From: Phoenix dactylifera
Taxonomy: Eukaryota; Streptophyta; Magnoliopsida; Arecales; Arecaceae
NCBI RefSeq assembly: GCF_009389715.1
Contig: NC_052394.1
Location: 21,950,899 to 22,014,898, forward strand
Length of the DNA: 64,000 nucleotides
Direction: 5' to 3'
The notes under the pieces are model-generated. The model was given only the letters and a program-made list of their open reading frames with translations, searched no databases and was not told the DNA's origin. Positions 51,585 to 62,540 of the stretch are shown piece after piece. A program made the translations under genes and the position numbers. The number at the start of each line of letters is the position of its first letter. Position 1 is the first letter of the stretch.

Positions 51585-53569
51585 AAAAGAGAGAACATAT
51601 GGCAGATTACGTTGAGCAGCTACGCACAGCAACTGACAAATATTCTTCATGAGGAGCATGACACCAGCAAGCTTCTTCACTGACCAATTCAGAGGTAGCA
51701 GCTGCACCTGCCAAACCCCTGCAACTTGCCCCTTTGAAAGACTGATGCTGTGATCAAGTGAAAGTTACCTTCTGATGGATAGCCCCTGTGAAGTATCTGG
51801 TTGTCCCCTTGTCATAGCATACCTTTTACTGTTCACCTAAACTTTTCTTTGGCTGCTCATAGCATTGCAAAATGTCCAATAATTAGATAAACTAGCACCT
51901 TCTTGGTCCAAGGTTGAACTTCTCGTAGAAGATTTAGGAGACTGAAACATGACATGCATCTCTAGGTTTATTAAACTAATAGGAGAGAGAAAGCTCTGAG
52001 CTCTCCAGTAAAAAATCTAAAGAATATTATATAAAAATTTACCATCACATATCGGCTAACAGCCATATCATCCTTAAATTTAGGTTACGTCATCTGATTA
52101 GTTATGAGAGAGATTGAAAACGGGCAATCCAGGCTTTAGAAAAATTCTCCATACCACATCAATTAAGAGCCAGATCGGATTAGTTGCGAAATAAATTAAA
52201 AACGAGCGATCCAAACTCTCAAATCTAAACTAGGAAGATTGTAAATGGCACTAAAAATTGATAGCTATTTAATGAATTGTTTGTAGCAATCTACTCAAGT
52301 CTAAATGAGAATTATTGTAAAATAATTTAAATTTGGTATTGAAAATCATAAGCCATTTAATAGGAAATTGCATTTGAATTTGAATTTTTTTCCAGTAACC
52401 TAGAAGGAAAAGAAAAAAAAAACTATTTTGTTGGCCATTTATCTTATCTAATACAAGTAATAATTGTTGGTATTTTTTGTGACAATATGGCCCATCCTTA
52501 TGTAAAAGTGAACTCTAAATCCTAAAAGCTCACACATTCTCCAATTTCTAAAGTCTCCTTCGATTTTTTCGTCTCCCACCACTTCCTAGCATGGCGGCCA
52601 GAATCCCTTTCCGGCGTGCACCACGACGACGATCAAATTCTCCTCTCCAACTTGACTAGGGCCGCCATAGCAATCGAACTCTCTTCCCTAGCCATCGCCA
52701 CTAAGCCGCCACTTCCTAGTAAGTAACACATTTTTCTCTTGGTCCATATCGCCTACATCTCCCATTGTTGATTTGTTGGATCATACACCTTGGCAGCCTA
52801 CGGTATGACAGCATGCAAATAAGGGGAAGCGATAGCATAGAGAAGGGTTCATGCAGGTCTTGGTTATTTTTAAAAAAAAATTATCTTTTCAGAAATTTCA
52901 TTTCTTATTGAATTAGCATTGTCTTATTATTAGATTTTTTTTTCTTAAGCCTTTAGTTTTGTCCTTTACTCCTTACTTTTTTTTAAAAAATAATATTTAA
53001 TTTATGCTGTCTTCCCTGCATCACCAAAAAAATTCTCGATGTATAATTTAGGCGTCATGTAAAACCACATCATCTACAATTTTATAATTTCAATAATTAG
53101 GTTCCAACTGGTTATTAGAAGTATGTTTTTTGACAATACCTATGGTTCTTAGAAAACTCAAAATAGAATTTCACATATGAAATACCAAATACCAGAAACC
53201 AAAATAGACCTTCATTAGTAGTTCATCTGATAACAAGATTGATAACTAAATTGTACTCTTTGATAATCATTGTTTATAGAAATATACAGAAAAAAAAAAG
53301 AGAATCGAATAGAGCTTCAGTTGGTATTTCAAAGAATGTAATACATAAAAAAAAAAGGAGAAAAATTCTTCTATGTTACTAATTGTAGCATAAAAACAAA
53401 AAACAAAACAAATAATAGCTTTGAAATCTTATTTTCTTTTATTTTCCCATGCATGGCAGGGATATTTTACCAGTTCCTCCTTATATGCATGAAGGAGACA
53501 ATTTATTTCATAAGATACTGCAACAAATGACTACCTAGTACTATATCGGAATCATGCGCTCACGATCAC
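51585..53569. other. Duplicated intergenic DNA, no gene called
   Basis: Counterpart of 33670-36040, without the LINE and with about 170 bp more near 51880-52050. No intact coding frame. Confidence 0.5.
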
Positions 53570-54045
53570 CGTTTCGCCAGCTTCTCCATGTCATAGGATT
53601 CCTTTAAGATCTCCGACAGTCGCATTGCCAAACTTCTCTTTGCTTCAGGGGAGCCCCCAATTATGGTCTCCGGCATCGTTTCCCACCTTTAGGAATCGAC
53701 TCGTCCTTCGAAAACACAATTTGACAAACAAGAGAACACATAAAGAGGAGATGAGTAACATCAACCATGTTAATAATAGAACAGCCAGAAGGAGACGTGA
53801 TAAAGTAGAGTACTGACGGTGAGAGAGCCAGAAGGAGAGTGTGTGAAGAGGATGGAGGAGCCATGACCGAATGTCTCGGCCTTAAAGGCCTCTTAATGAT
53901 GCAGTTCTCGGCCACCTTCTCCGAGTACTGCAGGCCGGTCAGTGGCCGGATCATGACCACTCCTGCCAGCGAACTTCTCGAAAGGACTTGTCTCCATGGA
54001 AGCAAAGGCACCGAGGCGTCAACCACCCTGGTATAGGCTTGGGGA
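53570..54045 (-). pseudogene. Remnant of the unidentified minus-strand gene, unit 2 copy
   Basis: Minus strand pieces match unit 1: [20 protein letters not shown] (about 53960-53900) and PEAKRSLAMRLSEILKES then YDMEKLAKR and stop (about 53660-53570). Sixty-two bases present in unit 1 (36372-36433), coding for the [15 protein letters not shown] part, are missing after CTCTTAAT at about 53896, which also shifts the frame. Non-functional as written. Confidence 0.45.
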
Positions 54046-54590
54046 TGGATGGTAAACTTACTAGTGATGATTGAAAAATTAGCATAGAATTACAACATCA
54101 TGAATTGGGCGTAATTGTGTCGCTTAAAATGGTGGTAATGATCATTACTGTATGCCTACTTATGCTTAAATGAAAATTGAGTTTTGAATTGATGGTTTAC
54201 ATCACTTCCATATTCTTTCAACTTGGGCACTATGCGCCCACCTTTTTTTTTTTTTTACGCTTCCCTATTCCTCCTATCCAATTGATACACCACCAAAACC
54301 ACGTCAATAAAGCTATTCACAGCCAAATACCTCCCTGACTCATCCTCGATGTTTTGGGAAAAATCGACAAAATTGAGAAAGTATTTCATAACATGATTGA
54401 ATTCTTTTTCTTTTAAATAGCATTACTATGAATATAAAATGACTTCTGCGAATCTTGATGTGCACCTGTCAAGCAGATTTCAAAACTGGTCAATCAAAAG
54501 TTTTCAAATCACTCACGCTAAGTCTACAGTGATTCTACTGAAATCATAAAGGATGGTCACAGATCTTAATCATGATTCATGGTTCATGGC

Positions 54591-57019
54591 TGATGTAAAT
54601 CGCCCTTATTTGGCAACCAACGGAATCGATGACCATATAGAACTGCACGTAGTTGTAGACAGGTATGACCACACAGCGCCATTTAACCATTAGAGCACAC
54701 TTTCTGGGAGAGTCGCCTCAAATAATCTCTACAAATTCTCACTCACAATTCACAAACCTAGGTACGGCAGGCTCAATCAAATTGCATATAGAGAGAACAA
54801 ATCCAACACAACGTCAGCTCTAGTGAATCATGCGGGGACTAAGGTCCCACAGGCCGCCGGTCAACTCATGACCCAATCCATCCGCATCTCAACGAAAGCA
54901 ATTCATCACTTCTATTTATTTCCTTTTTTTTCTTTTTTTTATTTAATAACCCCGAAAAAAGGTTAAACTTAATCCTCTAGGATATAAAAATTGCATCAGT
55001 CTCCACCACATAGCTAATATTGAAGCACATAGGGCCAGAAATTACACTATTCATCAAGTGCTCATCTCGGTGATTGGGCCACAAAAACACGTGCCAGTGA
55101 TTGACGTGGTGCACTGCCATATGGCGCATGTAATATAAGATATAATTTCTCCATAGCAGCAGGGTCTGAGAGTAGGTGGGCAGGCATTCAAACAGGAGAA
55201 ATTATTCTCTGGACCCGACTTACCAGAATGGGTTGGAAACATGGATCAAATACCCGCCAATTATCAAATTACTTAAGATCATCTACCCACAATGGGACCA
55301 TATTCAATTTAATCCGAACCAAGAAGCGGATGGAGCTGTAATTTGACCTACAAAGGCGTGGACTGTAATGTACGATGACAGGTAGGTGGATTATGCTGCC
55401 CTGAATCTAATTGGGCGCCGATGACAGGTGGATTAGGCTGACCTGAATCCAAGTGGGCCGCCGAAGCTAAGCCTACAAGGTTGGATTTGTACCAACTTTT
55501 GGCATGACAACTTTGCAGTGTCTAAATTGAACCACAATATGGACCTCGGATCAACCAGAGAGTCAAGTTTATTCGCCAAACTCGGATTGGTATGTAAAAT
55601 TTATAACATGGGTTTTCCTTAACCCCAATTTCTGTTGGAGACTAACCAGGTGCTGTTACAAGAAGAATGCAAATGTATGGCACCAGAACTTATTGTCCTG
55701 TTACAACTACGAGTATGCAGGAAGGAGATAGCATTCAGAAAAAAAAAAAAAAAAAGAAGGTAGATGTGTGAGCAAGCAAATGAGCTCCCAATTTGGTACT
55801 GCAAACTTTTGCTGGTTCTAGCAGCAGGTCCTTCAGACACATATTTGCCACAGATCACCTATTATGGAACAGTATATTTCAGTTCAAGGCCTAGATTCTG
55901 AGATATGGTTCTACTCCATCATGGTCTAATGAATATGACGCTATCCTGACTCCACTAAACAGATAAAACTAATTGAATAGTTGATGATCCAGAGGAACAG
56001 TTCATCCCAAGTCAAGACATGATCATCTCTAATCTGATCCCAGTTACAATCTAGGTGCAAATTCATAGATGGAGGCTAACCTACGTTGAGCACTAACTAG
56101 ATTCAATTGTAACAGCCTGCTCAACACCAACAAATCAAGGGAAGCAAGGCTTTAATAGAGTTAAAGCTAATCAGGCGCCTGTATTAGAATAACAAACCTT
56201 ATCCCGCCTGCACAAGGAGCCCTTCTGAATACTTAGCTGTTGGTCCCTAGACAGGGTCAAGTCTTCTGGGAATGCAGGAAAGAGCAATGAGAAATGACAG
56301 AAAGAACATGGATGAATATTAAGCTAACACCTATCACCAGCAGAAACTAAAAGACCTTTTCTTACCTTATCAAATGATTCATTTTTATCAAGCACAATTT
56401 TACATTACTTTTCCCAAATCTTTCTTTCAATAAATTTGCAAATCCTTATAATGCCATCACCAAAACCACTCTAATTTGCTTTCAATCATATAAAGATACT
56501 GAAAAAATTTTGCAATCTTCTCCAGCAACATCTGTTTCAAAGGTCATGGCATTCCCAAAAGATAGAAACAGGATGATAGAATCTCTACTAAGATTGCTAG
56601 ATTCGTCGTGAAAGAATAGCAATTTTGCTAATTGAAACCGATATGCCTGTAAGCTAGAGAATATTTGATTACTTCCTACTTCAAAATGATGTGGCATGTG
56701 TTTGACAAGAAATAGCTTATTGCTGGTTTTGGCCACTATCAATTGCGATGAAACATTAGACATCCCAAAATAAATAAATAAATAAAATATAGGCTACCAC
56801 TAGAAACAGAGAGAATAAATTTAGAAGAGGTCAAAATCTATAAATGTAATGTACAATATATCTAAGAATTAAAGACAAGTCCAACATGTACACACAATAA
56901 TATGCATAGAGGTGCTATTTGATATTAACTACATAAACAATAGTTGTTGATAGTTTTATAAGAAAGTAGAAAAGCATCTTACATCACTTTAAATTTACTC
57001 CAGAAAGTCCCAACTTATT
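54591..57019. other. Intergenic, no gene recognised
   Basis: Unique sequence after the duplication. Contains an A-run at 55739-55756 and an imperfect repeat (55374-55463). No domain-bearing frame on either strand. Confidence 0.55.
55374..55463. repeat. Imperfect tandem repeat, about 45 bp, two copies
   Basis: GATGACAGGTAGGTGGATTA..CTGCCCTGAATC recurs as GATGACAGGTGGATTA..CTGACCTGAATC, both followed by a GGGC(C)GCCG-type end. Confidence 0.75.
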
Positions 57020-57180
57020 TGCTGGTAAAGTCCCTAGATGATTGTACAACAGACCTGGGTTCAAATCCCACCTACACCAGGGCTTGAGGGATTTGGAAAA
57101 TTTGCAGGAGGGCTATCTCCCATTCTGTGGTCCCATGCCTATGTGCCTCTTCCTATAGGAAAATAAAAAACTAAACTAAA
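57020..57180 (+). mobile_element. tRNA-derived SINE-like element
   Basis: GCTGGTAAAGTCCCTAG resembles box A, and GACCTGGGTTCAAATCCCACC contains a near-consensus box B (GGTTCAAATCC) about 35 bases downstream. An AAAATAAAAAACTAAACTAAA tail near 57160-57185 could be the 3' A-rich end. No cloverleaf consistent with a real tRNA gene was found, and target-site duplications are unclear. Confidence 0.55.
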
Positions 57181-60100
57181 AACTAAAGTTTTAATCAGAC
57201 ATGAAAACACATACAACAATTATGTCAGATTATGGCAGAAGTAGGGTGCAGATTTGATCAACTTTTCCATTTAGGAGCTATCCTTCAATCTTTCTGCACT
57301 GCCACATCAAATGCTGCTGGAGATGGTTGGTGAATAAATAAAGCAAATGAATGATTTTTAAACATCCACAATTTCTGAACAGTTGACAACATAATGAAAA
57401 GAAGTCCAATCCATCAAACCAAGTATACCAACTAACGGTTAAATCATACTAATTACGCTCTGTTATCAGCTCCATTAATTTCCTTTTTTTTCTCTTTTAA
57501 TCCAGCAAAAACAATCAGGAGCATATCTTGACGATTCATTCCAACCAAAGACTCTTGCAATTGCTTTCCTCCTTTTTTTTCTTTTCTGCTTCCACCATCA
57601 TTCAACCATCTTCTTGTGTCATGAATTACTATTACATCCTCTAAAATCGATTAGAGTTAACATGACACCCATTGTTATCGGCTATCAGATCTCTGGAGGC
57701 AAAAAAAAGTGCATGCAGTGAAAGCGCAAATATGTCAGTTTCACTCAGTAGCTTAACTATCTGTGCAATTCTTTTCCCAATCAAATCTCATCAATTTTTT
57801 TGCACATCAAATGCTGTGATTGGTGATAAAAGACACAAGAATGAATTTCAACATATTTAAACAACATAACAGCAAGAACGGGATATATCTCTTCAAAGTT
57901 ATCTCAGACCTCCACCTATTGTAGGTTTCATCTTCCAGATCTCTTCTATGTCACTTTCCTTACCTAATTATCAAACTGGGGCAAATTAAATAGTTCCTAC
58001 CAATAGAGAATTCCTAATATTTCTAGGTTACAACTTACAAGATTATTCCATAATCTTCAAGCTGTGTACCAACAATTTGGATAAAACTACAATTGCCAAT
58101 TGTTATGATTTAAAGCAGTTTTTGCTAATCTGGATTAACCAAGCAGTTTCGATAAAAAGAAATTAATGATGTGATTCCATCAAATCAATTTATTTTTTTT
58201 GATGATAAAGTTTTATTCATGATTTTTCCACTAATTTGGCTTTTGCAATGAAGAAAGCTGCTTCTTGTACTCACAACATGGAGCGGTTCTAAGTAATAAA
58301 TTTTTTAAGATCTCTCACAAATTAATAAACAAATGGAACAAAATTATATAGTCCATGTCACATATGATCATTAGAGTGCAAATTCAAACCACGAATCATA
58401 AGTGTCACATATTGCAGAGTTTGGTAGCAAATGGCATAGAGGACGATGAAAACCAATAAGTGCAACAAAAGCTATGAAAGCTTGTAATCTCTAAAAGGGG
58501 AATAAAATGCTTTGTTCAAAAAGCACAGAAGCCTTTCCTCAAAAAAAAGAAGAAGTGCAGAAGCCCCTTTTATCACTGATGTCTCCAGATGCAATTTCAA
58601 TCAGATCACCAATTCAAAGAAAAGTTCAATGGCTGTGCAACATGTCATGATGGTCTTTGAATGCTTGGTTTACAACCTTATAGGTTCTTTAACCCAAATA
58701 TTCCTAGTAAGTGTCGCTTTTGTGCTAAGCACTGTAGTCACATCCACAAACCACTGGGAGTAGACTATCTGACTATAACAGGCGCATCAAACTTCTCCAG
58801 TTGAGGCATTTCACCAAACATGCTTGTGCACGTAGTCCAAGTTGCAATGGTGTTGATGTGCATGAATGATGGACGATCCTGTCGAACCTAATTACAAAAT
58901 AGGAGGCATGGCAGATCTAGAAGATAGTGTTTTAGAGCAGCCATATGTCAATTATGTTATGGCAAGCAGCAATACCACATCACATAGTTCAAATCTCTAA
59001 ATGCATTTAGTCCAAAGTAGATTTGTGATAAACTAAGAGAAGTAAAAAAAGTGATTATTGGATTTCACATGTAGTATCAGGGATAGGCTCTACAAATCAA
59101 TGCTCAAATATTGAAAGAAAAAACATTTTTAATATATATATAGTTCAAAAGAATGACTCTCCCTCTCACACGCACACACAACATTACAAAGAGAGTTGTC
59201 AACGGTGCAAGCTACTAAACTCTATCTCATTGCATGCTAAGCCTAACCATATAGCAGAAAGAACAGTTATCAAAGAACACTCCATTGGGTACCCCACCAT
59301 ATGCATTAATAGAGAAAGCATGAAGCATGTACTGATTATAGTCATATAATATAACAAGAAACATAAGTAACACATTCAGAGTATTTCTATCATTTTTTGA
59401 AGCTCAGAATTACAGCCTATTCATGTTGTTTGGGTGGACCTTGCCCAAAGATCAAAGACTTCTGAGGTGCCTATCTTTCATTATGTTGATAACATTGAAA
59501 TAGAAATGAGCCCAGACCCTTAATACCGTAGGCCATGATGTCAATCATGACCACCACCCCACTATCTACTCATAGATCTAATATTGATAATGCTGGAAAT
59601 GAGACATCCGGAATCTGGGGATCTATTTAATTGTTTGGACGAGATATAATTGAACAGATCATAAAGATAATTCCATGTTTTTGACCAATTCCATGATGAG
59701 TACTGCTTTACCAACTCCAGGTCCCCAAAATAGTCAGATTGTCCCTCCACGGTGATAAGGAACTAAAAGATCCACCACTTTATTACACGACCTGCAAATG
59801 GACTACATTGATCAAGTCCAGATAATATATAGATTGTCTATGGAATAAAGCAGGGATAATATGCAATAGGAGTGCGTGTGAAGAGGGATTAGGCACATAG
59901 GAGCGCATGAGAGAAATGTATATGGATAAACGTCTAGAAACATGGAAGTTTTATTCAAAAGAGATACAGACTGAACGCCTCAGAAAGATCAAACTCAATC
60001 AATGACCAGTAAGTCTGATGATCGGGATGAAAATCCATCCAATTGGACCGTCAAGAGCTTGGTCATGGAAAAAGAAAGTGATAAGGCTCATGGAAACCAT

Positions 60101-61064
60101 CACAGGAACAGATTAGATTAGATTAATTCAATCCAACACCTCAAAGCAGCTCCTGGAAAAAGAATATCATTCTGTTTCTATACAGTATCAATATAATATG
60201 CCCTTTTAGTATCAAAGAATTAATCCTATTTACCAGGTCTAAAATGTTCAAAACTTCTCCTGATGCAAAGTTATTGGAGAAATATTGATTATATGCAATG
60301 GCCCTTAGTCAGTGGTAGGTCTCAAAGTTCAAAAGCATAATACTCCAGCAGCCTTACAATCTTCTAAGAAAACAAGAGAGTTGTTGTCAAGAATATAATT
60401 CCTAAGAAAATGTTTTCTTACTGTGACTATTTTTAGAAGACATTAGACATCACATTTAACAGAATTTATTGATATCAATTCAGCTTTAAGAAAAAGAGAT
60501 CAGAAACATGTTATCTATATTGATCTATATAAAAACTGTATGGGATGGATCATCGGCAGACATTTTTAGCTTACATTATTCAAAGATATTTTATAGCCTG
60601 AAAAGCAAGTAGCTGCCATAACTAGATTGCACACAAAATGAAAATAAAGCAACAATCAAAATCAAAACTGACACTAAAAAAATCGAGTGAAACACCTTCT
60701 GAACTAAGAATCGGCAAGCTGAATGCCTCCCAACTTCCAGCAGCTACAGCACAGACAGCAAACAGAATTCCACAGAGAGAAGCACCAAGTAAAGCATCAA
60801 AAGAAGCATCAAAAAATGAAAATAAATATAATGAAAGGCAAGTATGACACTTTCTGATCCTGGACTTCACAAGCTGAATTCCGTTCCCGTATTCCAACAG
60901 CTACATTCAACAGCCACATTCAAGAGAGAAAACAAAATTCCAGAGAGTATATAGAAACTAATGTAAACCCGTCCTATGGTAAGAGTGAAGAACAGTAGTA
61001 AAACGCGAGCAGAACAGCACACCCAGCAGTCTACTTGATCATAAGTCTTCAATCCTCCTGACAT
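57181..61064. other. Mostly non-coding, including the presumed 3' UTR of the CAND7-like gene
   Basis: AT-rich with no intact gene on either strand. The last several hundred bases up to 61064 are expected to hold the 3' UTR of the minus-strand gene. The one recognisable item is the atpB fragment at 59672-59779. Confidence 0.5.
59672..59779 (-). pseudogene. atpB: Plastid atpB-derived fragment (NUPT), decayed
   Basis: On the minus strand, GTGGTGGATCTTTTAG and CGTGGAGGGACAATC, then GGTAAAGCAGTACTCATC and ATGGAATTGGTCAAAAAC follow the plastid ATP synthase beta-subunit gene around its P-loop. Translation gives VVDLLVPYHRGGTI, a stop, LFWGPGVGKAVLIMELVKN, where the plastid protein has a GGAGVGKT P-loop. 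The P-loop threonine is replaced by alanine and an in-frame TGA is present. Codon choice looks plastid-like rather than that of a nuclear mitochondrial-beta gene. Homology cannot be followed outside about 108 bp. Confidence 0.7.
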
Positions 61065-62414
61065 TCAGAGCTCGAACTCTTCCTCCCGGAGCGCTGCCTG
61101 TGCTGCCTCTTCCTCTTCATCATCGAGCACAAAGTACTGGTTCCTTTCCACCGGCCTAAACATATAAAACATAAAGATATAGAAAGCAAGGCTAGCTGTC
61201 TCCTCTGCCGCCACGCTCACCCACCGGTACTTGTATGACGCGATCGTCTTGAGTGCATACACGACGATCCTCGTGAAGTACAGGTACCCGATAACAACAA
61301 GGTAGAACTGCCGGAAAAGAGTGAGCTTGGCGAGATTTCTGGCGGCCTTCCCATCAGTCTTGGAGGTCTCACGGAGAGAGCGGATCGACCAGACGATCGG
61401 GAAGAGCACGGCGCAGCAGCAGATGATGTCGATGAGGAGGAAGACCTGGTTCCAGGTGACCCAGTCCTGGATGAAGGGCCCAGTCTCGCCAATGACAATC
61501 GAAGCAATGTTAGCGATCACCTGGAGCGGGATCACGACCATGAGGACCTTCTTCTCCTTCTCCTGGAGGAAGGGCTTGAGGAAGGACCAACCGGTGCCAA
61601 TAAGGACGATGACGGTGAACAAGAGGACACCTCTAAGGAACTGGAAGAGGTAGAAGAGGACATCCCAGCCGTGGGGGGTGCCCGAGACGCGGACGTAGTG
61701 CTGGTCCTCGGCGGCGAAGAGGAGGTTGAGGGCTTTGGTGAGGAGGAGGCCGGCCATGAGGTGGTGGATCCCGTGGGAGGAGAGGCGGTTCTTGACGAGA
61801 CAGAAGTAGATCCAGACGGCGAGGAAGGCAACGTAGGCGAGGGCGAAGAAGAAGTAGAGGGTGGGGACCCGGGACTGGCCGACCGAGAGGTAGTCGCGGG
61901 AGCCGTCGGGGCGAGCGTTGTACATCTCGGTACGGACGGCCATGGAAACCTGGGACTCAGGGTTGCAGTTGGCGAAGAAGAGGCTGTACTCATCAGGATG
62001 GGTTATGTGGAAGGAACGGTTGTAGAAATTGTGGTTGGGGCCAGTGAGCTGGTCGAATTTGAAGAGAAGGCGGACGTAGGGGCTGGAGAGGACGCATTTG
62101 GGGTTGGAATTAGGGTTAGGGTTAGGGTTTTGCTGCTGCTGCTGCCGCTGCTGGGATTCGTAGGTGGCCTGGATAAGGCTCTCGTCGGAGAGGAGGAAGA
62201 AGCCAAAGAGCAAGGGGTCAGGGGAGGCGAGGGAGGAGGTGAAGGAGACGTCGGAAACGGTAATGGTGACGAAACCCCTGGGGGTGAAGCCGAACTTTTC
62301 GAAGAGGATGATAGGACGGGTGTCGGCGGTGATTTTTAGTGTTTTGATCTCCGCCATGGACGACGAGATCAGGGAGAAAAGGATGAGGAGAGGGAGGAGA
62401 GAAGGCTTACCCAT
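61065..62414 (-). CDS. CAND7: Lung seven-transmembrane receptor family protein (CAND7-like), 449 aa
   Basis: One uninterrupted frame from ATG at 62414 to the stop at 61065. Residues 1-21 form a signal peptide (LLPLLILFSLISSSMA). Residues 22-183 form a lumenal or extracellular domain with C107 and C150 and a Q/NP-rich loop (88-106). Seven hydrophobic segments follow, at about 184-207, 216-235, 251-275, 289-309, 322-345, 368-390 and 400-419. The tail (430-449) is strongly acidic. Layout and motifs (GIHHLMAGLLLTKALNLLF, RNQYFVL) fit the Lung_7-TM_R family, which includes plant CAND6/CAND7 and animal GPR107/GPR108. Family members sit in Golgi, endosome or plasma membrane. Plant CAND proteins were proposed as candidate G-protein-coupled receptors, but a receptor role is not settled. 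The gene is intronless in the CDS and GC-rich in its 5' half. The family call is firm; the choice of CAND7 over CAND6 is less sure. Confidence 0.92.
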   Translation of the reverse strand: MGKPSLLPLLILFSLISSSMAEIKTLKITADTRPIILFEKFGFTPRGFVTITVSDVSFTSSLASPDPLLFGFFLLSDESLIQATYESQQRQQQQQNPNPNPNSNPKCVLSSPYVRLLFKFDQLTGPNHNFYNRSFHITHPDEYSLFFANCNPESQVSMAVRTEMYNARPDGSRDYLSVGQSRVPTLYFFFALAYVAFLAVWIYFCLVKNRLSSHGIHHLMAGLLLTKALNLLFAAEDQHYVRVSGTPHGWDVLFYLFQFLRGVLLFTVIVLIGTGWSFLKPFLQEKEKKVLMVVIPLQVIANIASIVIGETGPFIQDWVTWNQVFLLIDIICCCAVLFPIVWSIRSLRETSKTDGKAARNLAKLTLFRQFYLVVIGYLYFTRIVVYALKTIASYKYRWVSVAAEETASLAFYIFMFYMFRPVERNQYFVLDDEEEEAAQAALREEEFEL

Positions 62415-62540
62415 TGCGCCGGGGATCGGATCTGGAATTCTCCGGCAGACGAGGTTGCGACGGGCGTGGCGGAGGCCGGCAGCGGAGGTTGCGACAGGCG
62501 TAGCGGAGGCGGCAGAGGGCCGGTGCTTTAACTAATACGT
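62415..62540 (-). promoter_or_regulatory. 5' UTR and core promoter region of the CAND7-like gene (inferred)
   Basis: CpG-rich sequence directly upstream of the start codon, with two similar (G)CGGAGG..GCGACRGGCGT(G/A)GCGGAGGC units (about 62446-62510). No TATA box recognised nearby. Confidence 0.35.

Noticed and set aside
57020-57100. Possible tRNA gene (GGTTCAAATCCC word)
   Set aside because: No acceptor stem, anticodon arm or CCA-side pairing could be drawn; the A-rich tail fits a SINE better.
61671-62339. 222-codon plus-strand frame over the CAND7-like gene
   Set aside because: Glu/Gly/Val-rich antisense shadow of a GC-rich exon.
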